A stretch of 64,000 nucleotides of DNA from Trypanosoma brucei gambiense DAL972 (Eukaryota; Euglenozoa; Kinetoplastea; Trypanosomatida; Trypanosomatidae). A program made the translations under genes and the position numbers. A model generated the notes under the pieces. The model saw only the letters and a program-made list of their open reading frames with translations, was not told the DNA's origin and ran no database searches. The stretch spans positions 565,691 through 629,690 of the forward strand of contig NC_026740.1 in assembly GCF_000210295.1 (NCBI RefSeq), in the 5' to 3' direction. Numbering within the stretch: the first letter of the stretch is position 1; the number at the start of each line of letters is the position of its first letter. This document shows positions 21,501 through 31,269 of this stretch, piece by piece.

Positions 21501-21668
21501 TCTGTACGCCTCCACGAAATCAACAGCGGGTGCGACTTCACTTGCTTCTGAGGGAACTGGTGAATGAACTGCCTTAACAAACTCCTCGTCTACGGGTATT
21601 AACAGCGATCGGCCAAAACGCCTTTCAGCGTATTTGTGTAGATCCGAAAGTGAACTCGTCGATTCCAT
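18516..21668 (-). CDS. CGM1: Bifunctional mRNA cap guanylyltransferase / guanine-N7 methyltransferase
   Basis: A 1050-residue fused capping enzyme, the trypanosome CGM1 type. The N-terminal half is a GTP:RNA guanylyltransferase. It has motif I KSDGTR with the probable GMP-accepting Lys127, a motif III-like VDAELM, motif IV SDGFIF and motif V LKWKWPSMLSVDW. The C-terminal part is a cap N7 methyltransferase with the AdoMet-binding motif VADLCSGRGGDLHKW (about residues 780-797) and the VSCQFSIHYG strand characteristic of Abd1-type enzymes. Such an enzyme would help build the cap 0 core of spliced leader or other capped RNA. The open frame extends nine codons upstream to a TTG, but the predicted acceptor lies inside that extension, so translation should start at this ATG. 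The resulting 1050 residues agrees with the length I recall for T. brucei CGM1. Confidence 0.93.
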   Translation of the reverse strand: MESTSSLSDLHKYAERRFGRSLLIPVDEEFVKAVHSPVPSEASEVAPAVDFVEAYRNLVSRNLQRKRTANNAPTSPASSGVPKFIYAHAAEAVVGTRVGEFMGPLCSPLRKSHASMLRSAPYFVTEKSDGTRVVLVSLIAPLGPSWSIEDKNGGDVLLKHVGRLDDVVALEEARQQLCQENTAQVGDLHQKIHLSFGHFAVERWHEKSSYGTVELFALRCCENGSSSSQGGGDVIRAERLIGKRHMAYCFDRSMDYAYLLLEEHAVPSLHSFVVDAELMVPIQKGSARLLLGCFDVFRYVIVGESAPRDVVLTRAHTSARHAALRKDIIEPMEEFQRGTVGVPLLRIFAKEMFPLNKFGDCVLRLRCGESANHIGGVVYLYDGPYGWTKSDGFIFTPEKFDILQGASKTQLKWKWPSMLSVDWSLTAFEGQNNFFVVDSFFRKKRFGHQPDSCGHVRLSSKMSLLNPFSLPIPTRGSVVAECVFDRVQKCWSIERLRNDKAEANSIVTIISVMESLVEDITLSTLFDLIGLNDTSLPSEKVHELESAADMVNRGGERGSTAAIQDVEEKHEKKRCQFTLRATQLQAQGEHEIHLYWGVRLPSEKAHVPCIHCKVSECTGFGFACPAEDPTSRLREYLYIALANAGGSCAWSDFTVEAVFNGGTGRWNIASMQPNGDNKRSTCVGVIHHLQWLLQRGVDSASPESAETPERVIPLHLQGVERPAALQVEQVNAHYACKTKELSTGKNRSILRHYNNWIKGVLISTSVSYLRSNNKGGEFDNDGMVVADLCSGRGGDLHKWRAHQPKLLFMTDCCLEAVAEAAARYSITKGLSIKVVPHDKNPPGIRAQFCVLDVFDEKGSLVTKLEEFLKQCHDGGKLDVVSCQFSIHYGCSNEERVRVFLSAVSSTLKSGGIFIGTTVSDTELLRRLRQYGTTFGNGIYTVRFPTDAVPNDSFGVEYSVSFESSVSEMPEYVVPWNRFVNLCGAYNLQLVESFGFVEYGDMHYNSALGQELRDASMNGGRRDSDGHLRLRLSPDEAEAAGLFRTFLFVKI

Positions 21669-21682
21669 TCCCCTCCGAGTGA

Positions 21683-21684
21683 CT
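21683..21684 (-). promoter_or_regulatory. Predicted trans-splice acceptor, CGM1
   Basis: A strong polypyrimidine tract in mRNA sense (plus-strand purine run about 21711-21742) is followed by its first AG here, 14 nt before the ATG at 21668. This decides the start codon. Confidence 0.65.
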
Positions 21685-23999
21685 ATTCCATACAATAATG
21701 CACGTGGCGTAAGGGAAGAAAAGAAAAATACGAAAAAAGAAATAGTACAGAGAATTATAAAGCAGCGATGGCAACATAGAAACGGGGGAATCAGAGATAC
21801 AGGTGGAGTATCCGCTAGAGATTATTAAGAAAGACGAAAAGGATGCACAAGCACACACACCTACACACACACACACATATATATATATATATTTTCTCGA
21901 GCATGACCAAATGGTGATAATTTTCAATGGAAACAGAAAAAAATGAAGGAGTCATTTCAGTTATAAAGTTGGAACCACTAATTCACCCCGCAACAATATT
22001 TCTTGTGAAGGGCAATCGACAGGTTTTCAATGGAGGAAAATGTGAGAATAGTCACTCATACATTTAAAAACAAGGAGATATGACAATATCAAAACTCCAC
22101 CCTTCTTTAGTAAAAAAAAAAAATAAATTATGACTTGGGGTGTTTCTGTTAGATTTGCTGCTTATTGTAAGCGTTGCTGAATCTCGTAAAAACTCTTTCC
22201 ATTTTTTTTTCATTTAAACTTCACTCAGTTGGATCACATCATTGTAGCCTCTTTCCCACATTATATTACATCACGGTGCCGCTGTGCGGGAGTAAACTTA
22301 TTGTTCTCATCTTTCTTTTAAAAAAAAAAAAACAAAAGTAGGATCAAAAATAAATAAAAACAATCGAATATAAACCCCAAACGGGTTCTTTCCGCTCAGA
22401 TATTCCTCAACAAACCATCAAAGAAGAAAAAATGAACGGGAGGGGGAAAAAAAAAGAAAAGAAAATTAACATTCGAAACATCCGAAAATAAAATGTGCGG
22501 GGACATGTTAATTCGTGAGATAAATGTCGTCGAATACGTGGTAACGCGCTCACACATGCATATATTTATTTATTTGCTGATGAATACCTGAGCAGAGGCT
22601 TTAAAAATTAAAAAAAAAAATTTAAAAGAAAAAAACACGGGAAAATAAAATTAATAAAAAAAACTCATCAAGCGGGAAAAGAAGGCATCTCTCCCCCTCA
22701 TCCTTTTATTTTTTTTATTTTGTGTGTGTGTGTGTGGGGGGGGGGGAAGTTATTGAAAGGAGGAGCACATCGTTTCCGTGAAGATCAGCAAAGGTAAAAC
22801 ACACGCGCGAGGGGGAAAAAAAACAAGTCGGGAAACCCCCGCCCTAAAAAAAAAAAAAATTAAGCAAAATAAACGTAATAACATTAATCAAAATAATAGT
22901 AATAATAATAATAATTATTATTATTATGAACAGTAAAATAAAACAAAAAGCAGCAGGGGCCAAATGCACGTGAGAGTGCACATAATGGTTGTATATTCAA
23001 AAAAAAAAAACTTTTGTTTAATTTTTTTTTCTTTCCATGTGCCGTCACCTTCGTCCACTTCCCCGATTCTCCTGTTCGTCCCCTTCCCTTCCTTTCGCAT
23101 ATGCATATTTTGTATATAAATACATGTTTAAAGATATGAAAATAAACACAGTCATTTATAATAATCTCCCTTGGTTTTTTTTTCGTTTAATCTGATGTCA
23201 TTTCTCTTTCTTTTTTTAAAAAATATTAAATTATATGCTCCTCCCCACACCAAATCACTCACAAAAACGTGACAATACCGTCATTATAACAAGCAATAAC
23301 TATTTTTATAATCGGCATAACTGTTATTTCTCTTTTTTCTCTAATTGTATCTTTTTCTCTTCCTTTCAGATTCAATTGATTTAAAAAAGGAAGAAACATG
23401 AGCATATTTAAAGAATGAAAAAAAAAAAAGAAGGAAGGAAGGAAGGAAAACGGCGGAAAAAAAAACAATTTAGAATTATCATATTACTGTTATTATTTTG
23501 CATTGTTGGTAGTCATATTTTTCAGTACTGCATTTGCTTAGGAGTAACTGGGAATAATTAGACGAGAACCACCAATAATAATAATACAAATAACCGTAAT
23601 AATAATAATAATAAAATAATTTTTATCATAGCGTCAAAGCTAGTTTTTTCTTTTTTGTGTGTGTGTGTGTATGTGCCATGGAAAAATTAAGAATCATTAA
23701 ACAAAATAAGGAGCAACAGTGGAAATAAAAAGAAAAAAAAAGAAAACAAACAACAATAGCGACGAGACACATACACGGCTCTAAATATGTTTAAACATAC
23801 GTACGAATTCATATGTATAAACGTGCGAATACAAACACATGAGTGTCATCATGTTGGAGGTTATCGCAAAAAAAAAAAGTTAAAAAGAAAAAACAAAACA
23901 AAACAAAACAAAATAAAAAAAAAACAGAATAAAAGGCGCAGAAACCCAAACAAGTGTTAGTTTAGTCAACCAACCTAATAAGAGATATACAAAGTTAAA

Positions 24000-24025
24000 T
24001 AAATAAATAAATATTTATTTATTTA
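24000..24025. repeat. Perfect 26-bp AT palindrome (AAAT/ATTT type)
   Basis: Each base pairs with its partner around a centre between 24012 and 24013: repeats of AAAT on the left and ATTT on the right. The same design recurs at 39524-39543 and 62145-62170. Confidence 0.9.
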
Positions 24026-24354
24026 AATGCACTTACAAAGATAAGTGCCCGCATATGCGCTCAAAAACCGAAATTCATTTCGTATTCATAAAATATACGC
24101 ATACGCAAAAAAGAAGAAAAGAGAATACAAAAAAAAAAAAAAGAGAACAGAGAGAGACAGGGAGAGGAGGAAAAATAAAAACAAAACAAAACAAAAAAAG
24201 AAATCTGAAAGCCTAATTACGTTAATGATGATATACATAAATACATAAATGAATATATACGAAAAGATTTAAAGGATCAAGTTAAAGAAATAAGTGTAAA
24301 ACAGTAAGATGGAATGGAATTGAAAAGGAAAAAAATTAACAATAGTAATTAAAT

Positions 24355-24454
24355 NNNNNNNNNNNNNNNNNNNNNNNNNNNNNNNNNNNNNNNNNNNNNN
24401 NNNNNNNNNNNNNNNNNNNNNNNNNNNNNNNNNNNNNNNNNNNNNNNNNNNNNN
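24355..24454. other. Assembly gap (100 N)
   Basis: Exactly 100 undetermined bases, a conventional placeholder for a gap of unknown size. It sits in repetitive AT-rich DNA. Confidence 0.97.
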
Positions 24455-24967
24455 GGTAAGTTGTCGAATGTAAACCGTGGCACCATAAGAATCCCAAGTC
24501 ACGTACAAAGAGAACGTGATAAACAACTCCATTATACCTCCCCAAGGAGAGGGTTAACCCCCCCTTTCCCCACTCTGCTTATTGGATGTCTCTCCCCTAG
24601 CACACATAGATCCATTAAACAAAAAAAAAAAAAGTAAAGCGATATTAGGGGAACCCTCCGCTTCCGACCCGCGTTTCACACGCCCTTTGGGGAAATGTCA
24701 ATTGGACGGAGACAACAGGGGCGGCAGTGCAAACGCCAATAGATCAAAAAGAAAAATTAATACTTAATGAATACAGTGACAGGAATTCAAGTCGCTTCTC
24801 AGTCACGCAAAGTACATTAAATATATTTGTATCCATACAGGTGAGGGCGGGAGTATGCACATATATCAACTGTTAAATATATAAATATATAAATATATAT
24901 GTTTATATGTGCGTGTGTTAAACTCGCACATACATGTATGAATAGTTATGTATAAATATATAGTTAT

Positions 24968-24989
24968 GTATATATATATATATATATAT
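24968..24989. repeat. TA microsatellite
   Basis: About eleven TA units in the 3' flank of the 271-residue protein gene. Confidence 0.85.
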
Positions 24990-25208
24990 GTTATTGATTT
25001 CCTTTTCTTATTTCTTAACGCTGCCGATGATTCCGCTATAATAACAGTTGTTCCTCATTATTCTAAATTACTCTCTCTCTCTCTCTCATCCCTTTCTTTC
25101 TTTATCGTGCACCAACATCTTAACGTATGATTTGTTTGTGATTGAATGCTTAGTTCGTGTCTCGTTTGTTTGTTTTTGTTACCGCTCAATCAACATAATG
25201 TTAATCGG

Positions 25209-26024
25209 CTACTGCATTGCTGGAACTAAAACGTTTTCTTCCACTCGCTTATTCGCCTCTTCAACTGCTGCAACCACCTGCCATGTTGCATTCACTTGAT
25301 TTTTGCATGGGACGGATTCGGGCAACACAAGTGGTGGGAAAAATAATAATTTGACACCCAAACGCTCGGACATACGCTCCAACTCCATCATTGTAGCACT
25401 TTGTGCCCGTCTTCTTGAATCCATAACATAAGAAGAATAATTAAACCATGCAAAACCAATCACAATGGCATCTCCCGTAGTTCCATCAACTCCCTGCACT
25501 CGGACGATGTGACGACGAAATGGAAGGGACATGTCACCTCCAAACCACAAACCCAACGCTGAAACATATTCCAGTGCCGTTTGAGGCCGCCTTAAAGGCT
25601 CAATGTCATTGTTTCCATTAAAAAAGGCTTCCACTTGATGAAGCAAAGACGCCCACACACGGCGGGTGAATTTCACAGTGGTTTCATCACAACCCCAACC
25701 GCGAACAAGTCGTACATCCCGCTCAGCTGCGGTTCGCACCAACAACTTAACGGCAGCCATTTGATCCTCAAAACTCATCCCACCTGCGAACTGTCCAACA
25801 AATTCTTGAGTTTTGTTAATATGATGACGCAAAACTGTGTCTTGTTGCAATTCCATGTCAGGTCGCATCGGTAAATTTGCTTCATCCAAAAAAAATCGGG
25901 CACGTGCTGCATCCGGATGTCGGTTCGCGTGAGAAACAGTGAAAGTATTTCCCCTTTTGCCACATGTTGCAGTACACTGCTTTTGTGGCGAGTTGTGCAT
26001 TAAATTCTTCACAACGTTGTCCAT
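25209..26024 (-). CDS. Hypothetical protein, 271 residues, unknown
   Basis: An intact frame from ATG with coding-like composition and no domain that I recognise. The N-terminal 40 residues are basic with four Cys/His-containing positions (CTATCGKRGNTFTVSH), perhaps too few for a defined zinc site. The middle has a WGCDET motif and an aromatic segment GLWFGGDMSLPFRR. The C-terminal half has a moderately hydrophobic stretch (GDAIVIGFAWFNYSSYV) and LLFFPPLVLPESVP. No signal peptide or clear membrane helix is seen. It is isolated between two long spacers, and a TA tract lies about 17 bp upstream of its start. It is very probably a real kinetoplastid-specific gene, but its function is unknown. Confidence 0.75.
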   Translation of the reverse strand: MDNVVKNLMHNSPQKQCTATCGKRGNTFTVSHANRHPDAARARFFLDEANLPMRPDMELQQDTVLRHHINKTQEFVGQFAGGMSFEDQMAAVKLLVRTAAERDVRLVRGWGCDETTVKFTRRVWASLLHQVEAFFNGNNDIEPLRRPQTALEYVSALGLWFGGDMSLPFRRHIVRVQGVDGTTGDAIVIGFAWFNYSSYVMDSRRRAQSATMMELERMSERLGVKLLFFPPLVLPESVPCKNQVNATWQVVAAVEEANKRVEENVLVPAMQ

Positions 26025-26039
26025 ATAGTTAAATACAAG

Positions 26040-26070
<31 letters not shown>

Positions 26071-27709
26071 AAATATTTATTTATATTTTCTCAGGGATGC
26101 AACTACAACAAAAACAACAAAGCGAAACAGTTCCTCTAACAGCTACTTCAGACTCTTCTATTTATTTTTTCTTTCTTTATTTTTTTTGTACTGTCTCTTT
26201 TTCAGTTCAAGTTTCGCTCAGTAGGGATTTCTTTAAGTTTTTTCTTTAACGTTAATGATTTCGCTCTGTCACGACTTTTGTTTCCTATGTAAAGAAAAGA
26301 AAAAAGTCAATGCTCTCGATTTGCGCTAACGTTATTATTATTTTTTTTTAAATTTCTCGTTTCGGAACGGATCAGCGAGTAACCTAAATAAAATAATTAA
26401 AAAAAAAGCACTAACAGTAAAAAAAAATGAAGGTTCAGTGGGTTAATATAATTAACCTTAGTTCACAGACACTTTACTCTTTTTATCTTTCACTTTTTTC
26501 CTTTTTCCTCAGAAAAAAGTTTGTGCAGTCTTTTTTTCTTTATTTTAAATTTAATATTTTTCATGTAAAGGGATAGCGGAAAAAAAGGGGGGAAAAAGAT
26601 GATGAGAAATAGAACCAAAAATGAATAAATGACAAATATGCATGAGGAAAGAGCGAAATGTAATGGAATATTATTACCAAATGACAATACGCAGCATCAC
26701 GCACACCCCTATCCAGAAATAAAATAGAATAGTAACATTTAAAAACACTCACACACACTCACACACACGCATATATATATATATATATATATACCATAAA
26801 TGCGGAGAATATATGTACAGTGCGGAGGCGTTAACGCGTTATTGCATTTAATGTTAATGATCTTAACAACAGGTGTGAAGGGGAGACGGAGGGCATTGGG
26901 AAAATAACAACTATGAATTTCTCAACCACAAATAAATGCGCCCGCAAAAAAAGAAAAGAAAAAAAGGAAAAAGAAAACGACGACAACAACAACAAATGGT
27001 TTCCCCATCCATCGCTACTACTTCCTGATGTAATGACCTGTTTGGAACCCGGCACATCATCAAATACAAATACAACAACAGCAGTATTGCATACATACAT
27101 ATATATATATACGCATAGCTATATATGATGAATATATTCGTCCTGATAATGCACTACCCGCAAATTCATACGATTGGTGAGCAATTATGAAATGTGTGTT
27201 TAATTTTCTTTTTTTTCCCCTTTCCCCCGCATCACAACATTCTTCTCTCTCTCTCTCTTTCTCTCCAACCCACCTCGATTTATTAAAATTTTTTTTCTTT
27301 TTAAATCCTGCACATTCCTCCTTCTCTAACTTCGGCTACTTGTTTATCACCCAATGGTTTCCTTCAGCCTCCCCCCGCCTCCCAAATTTATGGCCACAGT
27401 TGTTGTTGTTGTTTATTTACAGAAACGGTGGGTTGAAACAAATCAAACAAAAACCGACAAAAGGAACGATGCCACCAAAAACAGGTTGGAGGTATCACAG
27501 TGAAGGGAAGAAGAAGAAGTACTAAAAAAACAACAACAAAAAAAAAAAAAAAGTGGGCCCACACACTTCCGTTACGTTTCACCAAACTGCACCCGCGTCC
27601 CCCACTTCACTCGTGCCACCCACAAAACATTTTATTACCTTTCACAAACTGTTTATCAAACTCATCGTTACTTTTTGTGCCGCTGTTGCATCACATAATG
27701 CTGAAGAGT
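26025..27709. other. Intergenic, 271-residue gene to GMP synthase
   Basis: About 1.7 kb of AT-rich low-complexity DNA with TA tracts at 26041-26066 and about 26771-26793. It should contain the GMP synthase 3' UTR. Open frames on both strands here are made of simple-sequence residues and are rejected. Confidence 0.6.
26041..26066. repeat. TA microsatellite in 5' flank
   Basis: Thirteen AT units immediately upstream of the ATG at 26024, so probably within or next to the 5' UTR. Confidence 0.85.
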
Positions 27710-29686
27710 TTATTCCCATTCCGTCGTCCCCGGCGGTTTCCCCGTGAGATCATACATAACGCGTGATATGAAGTCAAATCCCTGCAAAGTCTCTACAATT
27801 TCCTTAAGAGCCTCCAATGGCATATCGGCTGATCCCGGAGCCGCTGGGACACCAGTCATGAAATCATTTGTAATAAAAGGCCTTATCACAACACTGAAGG
27901 GACCCTTTTCCTCAAAACCTATGGGTAATAGTACCACAGGCACTTGGCTGAGCCGCCTCACAAGTCCATATTTAATTAAGGCACGGTTAACGGTGTCATC
28001 CGCAAGCCGAAGTTTGTCCAGCACCTCAGGGACAAGAGATGACTTGGTCGCTTTCAACGGTGCCTCAGTTCGTTTAGGTCCAAACATAAACACGATACGG
28101 TTAACATTTGACGTTAACTTTGGAATAACCAATGCAAGACGCCCAAGGGAGTTCCACTCTTCTTTATTTGGAAGGCGACCGATGGAAAGTGCCGCAGCGT
28201 AGGCATATGTCCTGCCGTCGCCCTGCACGCCCACCGTTCGGATTGGTAAAATGCAGCTTGCAGGTTCGAGGCTACGCAATTCCTTGCAGAGTGGCTTTAA
28301 CAGTTCGAAACGCTCATCACCAGCGCACACGGCCCGAACGTTTTCTTCTGTTCGAGCGTAGTGCTCGTCCTTAAAGAGTGATCCGTCGCTGCATAAAACA
28401 CGAATAGCCAAACCGGGCCCGGGAAAAGGTTGGCGCTGCACTAAGTGAGTTGGAATGCCGAGTCGAGTACCCAGTTCCCGCACCTCATCCTTATGGTAGT
28501 CGCAAAGTGGTTCGATGATTCGACCCTCCGCTCTCAGTTGCCGCACAACTGCCGTATCATTGTGGTGCGTTTTTATTGCATCCGCCACCTTACTGGCGTA
28601 GGCCGAACCCGACTCGATCAAGTCAGGTCTCAAGGTTCCTTGAGCGAGTAACAGGTTATTCACGTCCAAATTAAGATCCTTCACCGCTGCATCACACACA
28701 GACATGAATGTGTTACCAATGATGACACGCTTCTCCTCAGGGTCTATCGCCTCACAGAGTTTTCCCGTTTGGTACGCCCCTTTGCCACGCTTCGCTGGGA
28801 ATTCCGTCGTTGCTTCAGAAAATTGTTTGGTTGCATCAATCAGCGTTACGTTAACACCAGCGGCTCTCAGCGCCGCCACAACCTCTTGGCTTTCATTAAG
28901 CCGCATAAATCCATGGTCAATGTGTATGCATACCACTCGCTCCGGTCCAAGCGCTTTCAGCAGCAGCACAGCACAAACTGTACTGTCTACACCCCCTGAA
29001 GCGAGACACAAAACTTTTTGACCCTGAGTAGTGCGCTCACGAATCAGGCGCAGGGCCTTCTCCTCCCTATCCTCCATTGTAAATGTAAATTTACAGCCAC
29101 AAAATGTTAAAAAGTTTTTCAAAATTTGAACTCCGTTCTCTGTAAGCTCCACCTCGGGGTGGAACTGTACACCAAACAGCGGAAGACTCTCATGTTGGAC
29201 CGCGGCGATGATGTGTGCGCTACTTCGCGCCGTCACCTTCAGATGCGGCCCCGCTTCTGTGATGGAGTCGCCATGCGTGAGAAGTACCTTTTCTTTATTT
29301 GAAAGACCATGGAAAATGGGTGAGTTGGTATCAACGGTTATCTCATCTTGGCCATCCTCCCGTACTCCCGCACAACCAACTTTACCACCGAATGCTCGCG
29401 TGAGCAACTGCACGCCATAACAAATACCCAGCAAAGGTTTTCCAACTGAGAAGAGGTCCGTGTTATACGATGGCGCATCGGCGTCACTGATGGAACTCGG
29501 CCCACCACTGATGATAATTCCCTTAATTGAGGGATCACTACGAAGGATATCAGTGGGGGTATCCAGTGGCATCACTCGAGACTCGACGCGAAGTTCCCGC
29601 ACCTTCCTGTCAATCACCTTACCGTATTGAGAACCAGCATCAAGAATGACAACACACTCCGTTACCGACTCCTGTTGAACTGACAT
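27710..29686 (-). CDS. GMPS: GMP synthase (glutamine-hydrolysing)
   Basis: A complete 658-residue enzyme that converts XMP to GMP using ATP and glutamine, the last step of the guanylate branch of purine salvage and interconversion. The N-terminal class I glutaminase has GGPSS (61-65), the nucleophile Cys89 in GICYG, and His176/Glu178 in FHPEVE. The ATP-pyrophosphatase P-loop is SGGVDS (230-235). The synthetase part includes RQPFPGPGLAIR, and the protein ends with the family's usual tail KPPGTTEWE. The length is normal for the eukaryotic enzyme and all catalytic motifs are intact. Trypanosomes cannot make purines de novo, so the enzyme is expected to matter when guanine nucleotides must be made from XMP. 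Confidence 0.97.
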   Translation of the reverse strand: MSVQQESVTECVVILDAGSQYGKVIDRKVRELRVESRVMPLDTPTDILRSDPSIKGIIISGGPSSISDADAPSYNTDLFSVGKPLLGICYGVQLLTRAFGGKVGCAGVREDGQDEITVDTNSPIFHGLSNKEKVLLTHGDSITEAGPHLKVTARSSAHIIAAVQHESLPLFGVQFHPEVELTENGVQILKNFLTFCGCKFTFTMEDREEKALRLIRERTTQGQKVLCLASGGVDSTVCAVLLLKALGPERVVCIHIDHGFMRLNESQEVVAALRAAGVNVTLIDATKQFSEATTEFPAKRGKGAYQTGKLCEAIDPEEKRVIIGNTFMSVCDAAVKDLNLDVNNLLLAQGTLRPDLIESGSAYASKVADAIKTHHNDTAVVRQLRAEGRIIEPLCDYHKDEVRELGTRLGIPTHLVQRQPFPGPGLAIRVLCSDGSLFKDEHYARTEENVRAVCAGDERFELLKPLCKELRSLEPASCILPIRTVGVQGDGRTYAYAAALSIGRLPNKEEWNSLGRLALVIPKLTSNVNRIVFMFGPKRTEAPLKATKSSLVPEVLDKLRLADDTVNRALIKYGLVRRLSQVPVVLLPIGFEEKGPFSVVIRPFITNDFMTGVPAAPGSADMPLEALKEIVETLQGFDFISRVMYDLTGKPPGTTEWE

Positions 29687-30081
29687 CCGTTTCTGAAGCT
29701 TATCCGAACGCTTAGCTGAACTCTTTATGAAACTAATGGGTTAGATATCAACATGTGTTGGTAACCAATATAACGGGGCAGAGCAAGTAACACAAAAATG
29801 ACGTACACAAACGACGGCAATACAAATGATGGATGCGAAGAAAAGAACACTTTCCCCCTTTCATCTATATATAAGGATAATGCACCGTACGCCGATAGCG
29901 TCGCTTCAGGTGATTGTATCCGCGCCACTGAATTACAACGATACCAACTGCCTCACCAGCCCTCGTAATTACCACTAATAAGCTTTCAGTTGCCATGGCA
30001 AACTATTGCTGTTATCAGTAGTGATGATAAGTTTCCTCATATGCATTTACACGTAAGGGAAAAGGGAGCTGTGACAGTGCA
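29687..30081. other. Intergenic, GMP synthase to small RRM gene
   Basis: About 395 bp. A possible GMP synthase acceptor AG is at 29733-29734, downstream (mRNA sense) of a short pyrimidine stretch near 29838-29846. No other gene. Confidence 0.5.
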
Positions 30082-30327
30082 TCATCGCTTAACAAAGACG
30101 CGGAGAAATTCTCCACTGAATTCCATACCATTCATATTACCCGCTGCAGCAATCGCATCATCCGCCTCTTCAAACCCAACCTCAACAACAGATTCCTCCT
30201 TCTTGGCTGTTGTTGTGGTGCGCCTGTCAAAGTCTGTTACTTCTCCAAATGACGAACAGATACGCAGCAAAGAGTTTTCATCAAAAGCAGGTGGCAAACA
30301 GCGAATACAAATCCGCCTAGACATCAT
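30082..30327 (-). CDS. Very small single-RRM protein
   Basis: An 81-residue protein that is essentially one RNA recognition motif, from the first strand (RRICIRCLPP) to the last (EFLRVFVKR). The opening resembles the first RRM of RBM19/MRD1-type proteins. The RNA-contacting motifs are unusual: RNP2 reads ICIRCL (residues 6-11) and RNP1 reads ESVVEVGF (45-52), so the aromatic residues that normally stack on bases are missing. It may bind protein instead of RNA, or bind RNA differently. Two ATGs stand together at the start. A larger plus-strand frame overlaps this gene completely, but it looks like a shadow. Confidence 0.7.
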   Translation of the reverse strand: MMSRRICIRCLPPAFDENSLLRICSSFGEVTDFDRRTTTTAKKEESVVEVGFEEADDAIAAAGNMNGMEFSGEFLRVFVKR

Positions 30328-31269
30328 TTCTCCTTTAAAACGTTTAATTGCATCTAAAGAGTCCCTCCAGGTTTATTCCCCTGGTAACTTTGAACACCTT
30401 TCGTGCTCCCACTGTTGTCTCGCTTTTACGCGCTTGCGATCCTCCACTTCCTACAGGACCGCGGCGTCAAAATACTCAGCTTTGTTACACAATTGAAAAT
30501 AGTGGCAAATAGCGGAAATGGAAAAAAGTTATATTAATTTGGTGAAACAAGGCTCTAAAAGAGATGATACAACGAAAATTGATAGGGAAAGGTTAGTTCG
30601 TGCATAAATAAGTGTTTTGATTCGTGAGGTTTGGGTAATGTATCTAAATGAGCCTGTAGGGGAATCCCTACACAAGAAATTGAAACATGGCCAAAGAGTC
30701 AATCATTTATCACTGTTAAATCAAACCGCAACAAAAATGAGGCAGCAAAAAATACTCAAGATCGGTGACACCACGCTCCTCTCAAAAGGTTAAAATTGAG
30801 TCACAAAATCAACGGCGAATACTCCGATTTAAAGCTTGGATATTGTCTCCTCCTTTCTTTGTTCGTTCCTTTCTCTTGTTTCTCTTCTCTTCCCTTCCTT
30901 TTCGTTTGGTTAGTTTTGGTTTGGTACTGTTTTGAAGATGGTAACAACAAAAAAACACACCCGCTGGTTTGACACCGCCATCAACCCACAATCTAAGTGA
31001 ATAAGAAAGTTAAGAAAGAAAAAAAAAACAAACAGTACCTCATCATCTAGCAAAAAAGAAAAAGGAAAGAAAGGAAGAAGCGTCAAGCTTCAGTTCGACC
31101 CGTGTGCCTGTGAACCTGCTTAAATCTGAACAAGAAAAAGGGTTTGGGGGCCTTTGTAATATCTTCACACTCCCTGAACTATCATGGTTTCTGTGAAAAG
31201 ACGGTGGTATCAGATTGGTGTAAACTTGCTATTTTCCATCAGTAAATGAAAGACCCATCCTTTCATCTC
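30328..31269. other. Intergenic, small RRM gene to coiled-coil gene
   Basis: About 940 bp. A purine-rich plus-strand stretch near 30490-30560 may be the splice signal of the RRM gene, which would leave a leader of more than 100 nt. No further gene. Confidence 0.5.

Larger units (their letters stand above)
21669..25208. other. Long low-complexity intergenic region with assembly gap
   Basis: About 3.5 kb of A-rich and AT-rich DNA, including CA/TA tracts at about 21851-21892, TG near 22721-22734, ATT repeats near 22900-22926, a 26-bp perfect palindrome at 24000-24025 and a TA tract at about 24968-24989. The 100-N gap is at 24355-24454. It should contain the long 3' UTR of the 271-residue protein gene. 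The stretch at 24455-24780 is less repetitive, but no frame in it is convincing. Confidence 0.6.

Noticed and set aside
24269..24545. Open frames running into the N gap
   Set aside because: They are open only because N codons contain no stops; the readable part is too short to support a gene.
29990..30496. 168-codon plus-strand frame
   Set aside because: It lies antisense over the small RRM gene. It lacks any domain, and all other genes are on the minus strand.
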